A stretch of DNA of 33,638 nucleotides from an uncultured bacterium. Lineage in GTDB: Bacteria > Bacillota_I > Bacilli_A > RFN20 > CAG-826. Below are positions 7,830 through 14,565 of this stretch, piece by piece (position 1 is the stretch's first letter; the number at the start of each line of letters is the position of its first letter). Made by a program: the position numbers and the translations under genes. The notes beneath the pieces are model-generated. The model was not told the origin of the DNA, did no database searches, and saw only the letters and a list, made by a program, of their open reading frames with translations. The stretch spans positions 291,738 through 325,375 of the forward strand of contig CASDYC010000001.1 in the NCBI GenBank assembly GCA_949285665.1, given 5' to 3'.

Positions 7830-8070
7830 GTTATTTTCCTTTTGTTTTAGTGTTTGATTTAACTCATATTAGTAAACTTGCCGTTGATAATAAATAGCGT
7901 AAGAAATATCTAGAGTTTAAAATTTTTAAAAGTAGATAAAAAGGCATCGAGAAAACATATGTACTAATTTATAACTTTTTTTAGTAAATTAATTTTAAAA
8001 ACAGGAATTTTTTGTTAAAAATTGCATTTTTTAATAAACATATAGTGGTAAAGTAGAGTGGTTGGTGTAT

Positions 8071-8326
8071 TGCCACTTTTAAAGCACGTTCCGACTCAGT
8101 CATTTTACGATCTCTATTTGTTATAACCCTAGATATATCGTCTTATACTTTTAGGCTCATCTAAATTTAAGACTCTCTTGTATATAACATCTCTTTTTTA
8201 TTACCGATAGTGAATTTTTATATTCACAGTGATGAAGAAATTACTTTCCTTAATATCAATCGTCTTATCACGTAAGCCTTTAGCAACTTCTAATAAACCA
8301 GATTCATACACTTCTACACTATAAGC
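8071..8326 (-). pseudogene. decayed coding remnant, several frames
   Basis: Three protein-like pieces lie in different frames: SVEVYESGLLEVAKGLRDKT through to ITVNIKIHYR (8201-8320), then RVLNLDEPKSI (from 8176), then DDISRVITNRDRKMTESERALKVA (to about 8071). Together they look like one ancestral gene broken by indels. Family not recognised. The interval 8327-8424 shows nothing more. The remnant abuts the tRNA-Glu 3' end, as expected for island DNA. Confidence 0.35.
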
Positions 8327-8424
8327 TCACTCATAATTTGTGATAAAAGATTAAATAGACTTTATGTTATTTTTTCTCTTCAATCATATTCTTAAATTTT
8401 ATTAATGCTGATTTGTTTAAATTA

Positions 8425-8501
8425 TGGTGATCTGTACGGGATTCGGACCCGTGAATGACGCCTTGAGAGGGCGTTGAGTTAAACCACTTCTCCAACAGAC
8501 C
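8425..8501 (-). tRNA. tRNA-Glu(CTC)
   Basis: This is a 77-nt cloverleaf with CCA encoded. The acceptor is GGTCTGT/ACAGATC (one G-T), the D arm is GAG...CTC with GG in the loop, the anticodon arm is ACGCC-CTCTCAA-GGCGT (anticodon CTC, Glu), the variable loop is CATTC, and the T arm is ACGGG-TCCGAAT-CCCGT. The body resembles Firmicute tRNA-Glu. It is odd that the T loop reads TCC instead of TTC, so position 55 is C, not the nearly universal U that becomes pseudouridine. It lies just downstream of gltX, its cognate synthetase, on the same strand. Its 3' end faces the accessory island. Confidence 0.85.
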
Positions 8502-8510
8502 ATTTATAAA

Positions 8511-8528
8511 TTAGACCGTTTGGTCTAA
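8511..8528 (-). terminator. hairpin between gltX and tRNA-Glu
   Basis: TTAGACC and GGTCTAA form a 7-bp stem with a 4-nt loop, one base after the gltX stop and 9 bp before tRNA-Glu. Only TTT follows, so termination would be weak. It may instead be a processing site that lets gltX and tRNA-Glu share a transcript. Confidence 0.45.
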
Positions 8529-8529
8529 T

Positions 8530-10218
8530 TTAATTTAGTATGGAATTAATAAATAATTCCATACGTTTATTAAATGTTTCAGTATTTAATATACATAAAA
8601 TATTATACAAGTTTGGTGTATTAAATCGAAGTGTTATTGCAAATCTTAATATTTGAGATGCAGTTGATATATTACCTAAATATTTATCTTGGTTTAGTTT
8701 ATATTCTTTATTATTAGTACAAAAATTATGTCTTGAAGCAATTTCTTTTAAATTATTAAACCATTCTTGTTCGGCTAAATTAATAAATTTTAAATTATCT
8801 TTTAAATCTTTTAAGTAATTAATTAAATCTAGTTTATTAATTTTAGATATATTAATATCTTTATAGAATATATCTAATTCTTTATTAATATTATTAATAT
8901 AATAATCATTATAGAAATATATAATTCCATTATATATTTCACTTAAACAAGAATAATCTTTTCGAGGTTTATCTTTTTCTCTTTCAATATTAATTATTTG
9001 TCTAAAATAATTAATATCTCTAGAGACTAAATTATATAAATCTTGATTATATAATTTAGAATAAGATAATACTAAGTTAGTTATATCGTCTTTATTTAAA
9101 CTGGCTAAATATTCTTTTGAAAAATAATTTAATTTTTCAATATCAAATAATGCTCCATCTAGTGACATCTTATTAAAACTAAAGATAAAGTCATTATAGT
9201 CTTTATCTTTATTTTTAATTAAGTATTCTTCAAAATTAGAATTAGCTATACTCATTAAATAAGTTAAAATTGGTTTAATTGGATAACCGGTTTTTAAAAA
9301 GAAATCAACAGCTGCTTCTTTATCTTTTCTTTTAGATAGTTTTCTTTTATTTCCATTTTCATCTACTTTCATAATAACTGGTAAATGAGCATATTTAGGT
9401 CTTTTAAAATTTAATGCGTCAAATAATTGAAGATGAATTGGAAGGCTTGATAACCACTCTTCTCCTCTGGTAATTATTGTTGTATGCATAAAGTGGTCGT
9501 CTACAACGTGAGCAAAATGATATGTTGGGAGTCCATCCGACTTCATAATTACAATATCTTGGTCGTTTTCACTAAGTTCCAAATCACCTCTTATTTCATC
9601 ATGGACATGAATTTTATTTAAGTGATTGCCAGATGATTTAAATCTAATAACATATGGTTTATTAGCTTTTATTAAGTTATATGCTTCATCTATACTTAAA
9701 TTTCTACATTTAGCAAATTCTTGATAATATCCAGTTATTAATTTATGTTCTTCTTGATATTTTCTAAGATTATCTAAATCTTCTATACTACAAAAACAAG
9801 GATAAGCTAAACCTTTTTTAATTAATTCTTTAATAACAATTTGATATATTTCTTTTCTTTGAGATTGAACATATGGTCCATATATTCCTTTTTCTCCATT
9901 AAGAGTTATTCCTTCATCAATATCAATATTAAATTCTTCTAGTTGTTTAATTAATTGCTCTCCAGCTCCTTCTACTTCTCTTTTAGTATCAGTATCTTCA
10001 AGTCTTAAATAAAAAATCCCACCTGATTGTTTAGCTACTTTTTTGCCAATAAATGAGGTAAATAAAGAACCAGTATGTAAAAATCCAGTTGGAGATGGAG
10101 CAAATCTAGTTACTTCAGCATCAGGAGTTAAATTTCTACTAGGATATAATTTTTCTAAGTCATCGATAGTTTTATTAATATTATGAAATATTAAATTTGC
10201 TAAATCAGTTGTTGTCAT
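8530..10218 (-). CDS. gltX: glutamyl-tRNA synthetase
   Basis: This class I GluRS charges tRNA-Glu with glutamate. The HIGH region is FAPSPTGFLHTGS (FLHTG at residues 46-50 from the chosen start) and the KMSKS-like loop is KLSKR 293-297. YLRLEDTDTKREVEG and TRGEEWLSSLP are also family hallmarks. The 562 residues, with about 35 extra at the N-terminus and a poorly conserved anticodon-binding C-terminus, match the longer clostridial/RF39-type enzyme rather than the 480-residue form. I place the start at ATG 10218, with AAAGGA 6-7 nt upstream. The upstream ATG at 10245 would add nine Lys-rich residues containing that SD. tRNA-Glu(CTC) follows on the same strand. Confidence 0.95.
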   Translation of the reverse strand: MTTTDLANLIFHNINKTIDDLEKLYPSRNLTPDAEVTRFAPSPTGFLHTGSLFTSFIGKKVAKQSGGIFYLRLEDTDTKREVEGAGEQLIKQLEEFNIDIDEGITLNGEKGIYGPYVQSQRKEIYQIVIKELIKKGLAYPCFCSIEDLDNLRKYQEEHKLITGYYQEFAKCRNLSIDEAYNLIKANKPYVIRFKSSGNHLNKIHVHDEIRGDLELSENDQDIVIMKSDGLPTYHFAHVVDDHFMHTTIITRGEEWLSSLPIHLQLFDALNFKRPKYAHLPVIMKVDENGNKRKLSKRKDKEAAVDFFLKTGYPIKPILTYLMSIANSNFEEYLIKNKDKDYNDFIFSFNKMSLDGALFDIEKLNYFSKEYLASLNKDDITNLVLSYSKLYNQDLYNLVSRDINYFRQIINIEREKDKPRKDYSCLSEIYNGIIYFYNDYYINNINKELDIFYKDINISKINKLDLINYLKDLKDNLKFINLAEQEWFNNLKEIASRHNFCTNNKEYKLNQDKYLGNISTASQILRFAITLRFNTPNLYNILCILNTETFNKRMELFINSILN

Positions 10219-10239
10219 AAATTTTCCTTTCTTTTTTTC

Positions 10240-10268
10240 TTGCATATAAAATTAATAAATAATATAAT
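10240..10268 (+). promoter_or_regulatory. promoter of tRNA-Gly
   Basis: TTGCAT, 17 bp, then a perfect TATAAT (10263-10268), 17 bp before the tRNA 5' end. It lies in the gltX leader on the opposite strand, so the two units diverge from about 65 bp. Confidence 0.75.
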
Positions 10269-10285
10269 AATAAAGCACGTGAATT

Positions 10286-10359
10286 GCAGGTGTAGTTCAG
10301 TGGTAGAACACCACCTTGCCAAGGTGGCTATGCGAGTTCGATTCTCGTCACCTGCTCCA
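10286..10359 (+). tRNA. tRNA-Gly(GCC)
   Basis: This is a 74-nt cloverleaf with encoded CCA. Acceptor GCAGGTG/CACCTGC, D arm GTTC...GAAC, anticodon arm CCACC-TTGCCAA-GGTGG (anticodon GCC), T arm GCGAG-TTCGATT-CTCGT, discriminator T. It is the only rightward gene in the left two thirds of the window, with its own promoter and terminator. Confidence 0.97.
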
Positions 10360-10372
10360 TTAAAATTGTAAC

Positions 10373-10395
10373 GCCGAAGAGCTTCGGCTTTTTTT
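10373..10395 (+). terminator. intrinsic terminator of tRNA-Gly
   Basis: GCCGAA-GAGC-TTCGGC stem followed by seven T. It is embedded in a wider inverted repeat (AAATTGTAA ... TTACAATTT), starting 13 bp after the tRNA. Confidence 0.9.
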
Positions 10396-10435
10396 ATTAC
10401 AATTTTTTGTGTTATATTTGAAATTTAATATAATT

Positions 10436-10479
10436 AATTCCATTAAGTTAACTTAATGGAATTTTTAATATAAAATTCC
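10436..10479. terminator. two overlapping, mutually exclusive palindromes
   Basis: A perfect 28-bp palindrome (half AATTCCATTAAGTT, 10436-10463) shares its GGAATT with a second hairpin, GGAATTTT-TAATAT-AAAATTCC (10458-10479). Read rightward, T-runs follow both. Read leftward, this is the 3' side of the membrane-protein operon. It is probably a bidirectional stop between convergent units. Confidence 0.5.
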
Positions 10480-10514
10480 TTTAAAATTTTATCATAATAT
10501 AGTAATAAAATTAA

Positions 10515-11633
10515 CTAACCATCATCATTATCGTTTGTTTCATCGCTATTTGGTATATTTATATTATTTTGATGGTCGTAAAATCTTTTATTTGATAATA
10601 ACTCTTTTAATTGTTCATAACCTTGTCTTATTTTACTTTGATCTAGATTAATAACTTGATTATTAATCTTAAAATTAGTTATATTAATTTGATTAAATTC
10701 TTTATATAAGACATTAGCGTAAAATGAAGCTAGATTTTCATGAATTTTAATAATATTATTTATAAACATTGGAATTAAAAAACTGGAGAAAAAACTAGAT
10801 ATAATAAATGAAATTACTAAAATAAAGACAACACTATTAGAAAAGAGGGAAAATACTATTTCACTAATTATAAATAATAAATAAAAAGTAATCATAATTG
10901 GAAAATTATTTAAAAAATATAACTTAAAATATTCTCCTCTTGCTTGATTTTTTCCAGATTTAAATAAACTATAAGTAGCTTTATTTGAAATATAAAATGA
11001 GCCTAGAGATATTTTTAGTGTATAGTGTAAATAGTTTCGTGCAATTGTATGAACAAAATAAAAAATAATAAAAGTACCTAATACTAAACTTATAGTATTT
11101 AAATATGGAGTGAGTTGTGTTTCATATTGTAAAATTAAACTAATATCTCCGCTACTTATTGCATTTGCATAACCATTAATAATTATTGTAAGTTCAGGAT
11201 TAAAACTTACTAAGATATATAAAACTAAACTTGTAATTAAGCTTTCAAAGATAATAAAAATAACAATAGTTTTAATTAATGTCCAAAGAAATTTTAAACT
11301 ACCTCTATTTGGTATAAAAAAACATCTTGTATAGTTCTTTTTTAAGAATTTAAAAAAAGAGAATCTATTTTTTTCTTTATCATTAATAAAGAATAAATAA
11401 TGACAATATAGCATTATAAAATTTAATAATGGATAAAAGAAAAATAAGAATATAATACACATTAAAAATATCATTAATCCAGTTGATATTTTTAATTCAA
11501 GAGAAAATTCAAAACATAAAATAACTGCTCCAAAGGCAATTACTACTAGTGATATTAATAAAGATAGGGATAAATATTCACTTAGATTCTTTTTATATTT
11601 ACTTAGTGAATTTTTTAAAATACTTAATAACAA
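10515..11633 (-). CDS. polytopic membrane protein, function unknown
   Basis: About six hydrophobic segments (for example SLSLLISLVVIAFGAVIL, IFLMCIIFLFFFYPLL, IKTIVIFIIFESLITSLV, ISLVLGTFIIFYFVHTI, FPIMITFYLLFIISEIVF and VVFILVISFIISSFFSSF) are followed by a soluble, Asn/Asp-rich C-terminal tail of about 70 residues. I prefer the TTG start at 11633 with AGAGGTG 5 nt upstream. The first ATG, at 11675, would overlap the preceding gene by 32 nt and has no clear SD. It follows the NERD-like gene closely, so it is probably in the same operon. No family recognised. Confidence 0.7.
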   Translation of the reverse strand: MLLSILKNSLSKYKKNLSEYLSLSLLISLVVIAFGAVILCFEFSLELKISTGLMIFLMCIIFLFFFYPLLNFIMLYCHYLFFINDKEKNRFSFFKFLKKNYTRCFFIPNRGSLKFLWTLIKTIVIFIIFESLITSLVLYILVSFNPELTIIINGYANAISSGDISLILQYETQLTPYLNTISLVLGTFIIFYFVHTIARNYLHYTLKISLGSFYISNKATYSLFKSGKNQARGEYFKLYFLNNFPIMITFYLLFIISEIVFSLFSNSVVFILVISFIISSFFSSFLIPMFINNIIKIHENLASFYANVLYKEFNQINITNFKINNQVINLDQSKIRQGYEQLKELLSNKRFYDHQNNINIPNSDETNDNDDG

Positions 11634-11643
11634 ATAAACACCT

Positions 11644-12285
11644 CTATATTTTTGATTTAATCTTGTATAAATCATTACAAGTTTGAATAACTTGTTCTTG
11701 ATTTATATCATTAATATTAGAATTTTCTAAATTCTTAATTAACTTAATGATATAAGATAAATTAACTAAATATGTATCCTTATTTAGTTCTTTATTATTA
11801 TATTTATCTATTTGTAATATACAATCATTATTAAATAAAATAATTGTTTTAAATAAGTTATTATCTAAATTTGTTAATTCTATAAAATTATTAACTTCTT
11901 TTTTAATATCGTTAATTTTATTGTGAATTATTTTGGATTTATTATTTAGTGGATAATAAATCCAACTATTATCATTTATTTTTCCATTAATAAATCCTAG
12001 ATAATATTCATCAAATATTAAATAAATATATTTCTTTCCAAATAATAAATGATCAATACTAAAACCATTTTTATAACCTTGTTTATAGTTAAAGTTATTA
12101 ATAAGTAAATAATCCGTATCTAAGACATATTTATATATTTTTTTAAAATAAAACTTTTTATATGCTTTTTTATAGACTTGTTTTTTATAAAACAAAAATA
12201 GATATAAATTAATAAAGATAAAAATTATACCAACTAAAAGAATAATATAAATAATTTGAATATCAGTAAATAAAAAATTTAACAT
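11644..12285 (-). CDS. membrane-anchored NERD-like protein with lost catalytic residues
   Basis: This 213-residue protein has one N-terminal TM segment (about 8-32) followed by Lys/Tyr-rich linker and a fold with NERD spacing: SIDHLLFGKKYIYLIF, then a Gly (G97), GFINGK and a Trp (W108). NERD domains are nuclease-related and normally carry Asp, then Glu-x-Lys. Here D78 is kept but the ExK position reads F91-x-E93, so cleavage is unlikely. It lies 2 nt after deoD and upstream of a membrane protein gene. It could be a membrane scaffold or nucleic-acid binder. The NERD match is by eye. Confidence 0.55.
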   Translation of the reverse strand: MLNFLFTDIQIIYIILLVGIIFIFINLYLFLFYKKQVYKKAYKKFYFKKIYKYVLDTDYLLINNFNYKQGYKNGFSIDHLLFGKKYIYLIFDEYYLGFINGKINDNSWIYYPLNNKSKIIHNKINDIKKEVNNFIELTNLDNNLFKTIILFNNDCILQIDKYNNKELNKDTYLVNLSYIIKLIKNLENSNINDINQEQVIQTCNDLYKIKSKI

Positions 12286-12287
12286 TA

Positions 12288-13001
12288 TTATACAAGACTT
12301 AAAGCTATCTCAATCATTTTTGTTAAACCAAGTAATCTTTCTTCACTTGTTAAATGTTTGTTATATGTAAAATGATCCGTTACCGTTAATAAAGTTAAAG
12401 CTTTTTTTCTAGCCCTACTTGCTTCTAAATATAACCCATAAGATTCCATTTCAACGGCTAGAATTCCAAATTTTGCAAATGATTTATATATTTTATTATC
12501 TTCATCATAAAAAACATCAGATGCTAAAACATTTCCAACCTTATAATTAATTCCTCTTTTTTCAATTTCGCTAACAGCACTTCTAGTAAGTTGAAAATCA
12601 CTACCTAATGATAAATTTCCAATAATTCCTTCACATTGTGCCATATTAGAATTAGTACTTGCAAGAGATGCAACAACAATATCTTTAACATCTAAATCTT
12701 TATCTTCAGTTCCACATGTTCCAATTCTTATAATTTGTTCAACATTGTAAAAGTTAAATAATTCATGAGAATAAATTCTAATAGAAGCTTGTCCCATACC
12801 GCTTCCCATAACAGTTACTAATTTATTATCTTTTGTATAACCAGTATAAGCAAGCATGTTTCTGACACTATTTACAAGCTTATAATCATGCAAAAAATTT
12901 TCGGCAATCCATTTTGCTCTTTTTGGATCACCTGGCATTAAAACAGTTTTTGCAAAATCATTTTCTTTTGCTTCAATGTGTGGGGTTGGTACTTTTGACA
13001 T
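12288..13001 (-). CDS. deoD: purine nucleoside phosphorylase, DeoD type
   Basis: At 237 residues this is the usual size of the hexameric DeoD-type PNP, which splits purine (deoxy)nucleosides with phosphate to base plus (deoxy)ribose-1-phosphate in salvage. Hallmarks: TPHIEAKENDFAKTVLMPGD at the N-terminus, DPKRAKWIA, RIGTCGT, VEMESYGLY near residue 182 and TVTDHF with the catalytic Asp. The start has AGGAGG 5-6 nt upstream. It lies between the Nudix gene and the NERD-like gene, in an apparent operon. Confidence 0.95.
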   Translation of the reverse strand: MSKVPTPHIEAKENDFAKTVLMPGDPKRAKWIAENFLHDYKLVNSVRNMLAYTGYTKDNKLVTVMGSGMGQASIRIYSHELFNFYNVEQIIRIGTCGTEDKDLDVKDIVVASLASTNSNMAQCEGIIGNLSLGSDFQLTRSAVSEIEKRGINYKVGNVLASDVFYDEDNKIYKSFAKFGILAVEMESYGLYLEASRARKKALTLLTVTDHFTYNKHLTSEERLLGLTKMIEIALSLV

Positions 13002-13032
13002 AAATCCTCCTAAAATTAAAATAAAAAACTAA

Positions 13033-13647
13033 TTAATCAAATATAGTTTCACCACTTATAGCAGCTTTTATTGATTTATTAAAATTATCTAAAGTCATTT
13101 TTTTAGATAATGTTGGTAAATTATTAATATCAAAGAAATTAACATCAAGTATTTCATGATCGTGCGTGTGATAGTCTTCGTCTATTTCACAGACAAAAAT
13201 AACAGCATATTCTGGAATACTAGTTCTTACATTAAATGGAAGTCCATTTAATAAAGCACATAATCTTATAACTTTAACTTTAACTCCAGCTTCTTCAAAG
13301 CATTCTCTTTTGATTGCTTGACTTGGAGATTCATATAGATCAGCCCAGCCTCCTGGAAGAGAATAGGCATGATCTTTTTTTTCTTTAACTAATAAGACTT
13401 TAGTTTTATCTTTATTTAATATTACCGCTCTTACAGATACATTTGGAGTTGGATAAACATTTCTTTCAAAATAATTAGGTCTTTTAAAATCAGTATTTAA
13501 AAAATTGTTTAAAGTTTTTTGTGTTAAATTTTGAATTTCTTTATAATCAACTAAAGCATATCCATCTCGAGAATAAGTTAGACCAATTTTGGCAATAGAT
13601 AACATTTTTATTAAATAATCATAAAAATATTGTTTTTCATTATCCAT
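13033..13647 (-). CDS. Nudix hydrolase with Nudix_N_2-type N-terminus
   Basis: In this 204-residue protein the Nudix box Gx5Ex7REUxEExGU is complete at 100-122 (G100, E106, R114-E115, E118-E119, G121). The N-terminal about 65 residues are helical and like the extra domain of ADP-ribose/NDP-sugar pyrophosphatase-type Nudix enzymes (YjhB group). The precise substrate cannot be read. It lies 2 nt after cdaA on the same strand and 31 bp before deoD, so a nucleotide clean-up or salvage role in the same operon is plausible. Confidence 0.9.
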   Translation of the reverse strand: MDNEKQYFYDYLIKMLSIAKIGLTYSRDGYALVDYKEIQNLTQKTLNNFLNTDFKRPNYFERNVYPTPNVSVRAVILNKDKTKVLLVKEKKDHAYSLPGGWADLYESPSQAIKRECFEEAGVKVKVIRLCALLNGLPFNVRTSIPEYAVIFVCEIDEDYHTHDHEILDVNFFDINNLPTLSKKMTLDNFNKSIKAAISGETIFD

Positions 13648-13649
13648 TA

Positions 13650-14444
13650 TTAATCATTCTCCATTGCATCTGAAAAAATACGTTTAAAATTATCTAAAGG
13701 TACTGCTTCAATTCCTCCAGCTGCAGCAATTGAAACTCTACCAGTTTCTTCTGATACAACAACAGTAATTGAATCTGATACTTCACTAATTCCAATTGCG
13801 GCACGGTGTCTTGAGCCATATTTACCATTTAATGGTTTTGTAGTTAATGTATAATAAACACTTGCAGCAATTATTTTATCATCTTTTATAATTACCGCTC
13901 CATCGTGTAATCTAGTTCCTGGATAAAAGATAGTTTGTAATAATTCTTGATTAACTTTACAATCAAGATTAACACCGTTTTTCATTAAATATTTTAAATC
14001 ATCATTTCTTTGAAAAGTAATAATAGCACCGGTTTTACTTCTTGATAAGACATTTACAGTTCGATCAATAATATCATATATTTCATCTCTATTTATAATT
14101 TTAGTTGCTTCTTCTTTTCCTTTTTTAGCCTTTGGAGCATTTGGATTTCTAAAGACAAATATTTTTCTTGCTGTTCCAAGATTTATAAAAAGCACAATAA
14201 CTAAAATTATAGAAATTATTGATAATAATAAATAAAACAATGGGCTAATATTTCCAGCTTCATTTCCAAGTAATCCTAAAGCTAAAATACTTGCCGCACT
14301 TAAGCTTGAAATTATAATAGATAATATAATTTTTTTAGAAAAAATTATTATTAAAACGCTTAATGCAATTAATAATAAAGATATTAAAATAAATTCAATT
14401 ATTGAGCCAACATTTGTAAAGTTATATATCAAAAAGTTTAACAT
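13650..14444 (-). CDS. cdaA: diadenylate cyclase CdaA
   Basis: It makes c-di-AMP from two ATP at the membrane. From the chosen start the protein is 264 residues: N-terminal TM segments (about 12-85), linker, then the DAC domain with RLHDGAVI (DGA 181-183) and GSRHRAAIG (RHR 212-214), the two catalytic/ATP-binding motifs. I choose ATG 14444 because GAGGAA lies 7 nt upstream. The earlier ATGs (14489, 14459) lack this. In most Bacilli cdaA is followed by cdaR and glmM; here a Nudix gene follows instead. Confidence 0.95.
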   Translation of the reverse strand: MLNFLIYNFTNVGSIIEFILISLLLIALSVLIIIFSKKIILSIIISSLSAASILALGLLGNEAGNISPLFYLLLSIISIILVIVLFINLGTARKIFVFRNPNAPKAKKGKEEATKIINRDEIYDIIDRTVNVLSRSKTGAIITFQRNDDLKYLMKNGVNLDCKVNQELLQTIFYPGTRLHDGAVIIKDDKIIAASVYYTLTTKPLNGKYGSRHRAAIGISEVSDSITVVVSEETGRVSIAAAGGIEAVPLDNFKRIFSDAMEND

Positions 14445-14512
14445 ATTAAAATTCCTCATATGTATAAATATTTTAACATGCACAAACATAAAAATTCATT
14501 AAAAAATCATTA

Positions 14513-14544
14513 TTTTGCAAGAAATTTTAAAATTTTTTGCAAAA
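14513..14544. promoter_or_regulatory. 32-bp near-perfect palindrome between the ABC operon and cdaA
   Basis: TTTTGCAAGAAATTTT followed directly by AAAATTTTTTGCAAAA. Fifteen of 16 positions are symmetric and there is no loop. It lies 22-53 bp after the ABC gene pair begins to end (leftward) and about 69 bp before the cdaA start. It has no GC-rich stem, so operator or cruciform is as likely as a terminator. Confidence 0.4.
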
Positions 14545-14565
14545 TATTTATATATTATTTTATTT

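Noticed and set aside
8425-8501. tRNA-Ser or tRNA-Gln identity
   Set aside because: The variable loop is only five bases, and the anticodon loop CTCTCAA reads CTC (Glu); acceptor and body match tRNA-Glu.
10219-10245. Longer GltX start at 10245
   Set aside because: It would add a Lys-rich stretch that encodes the SD of the inner ATG at 10218.
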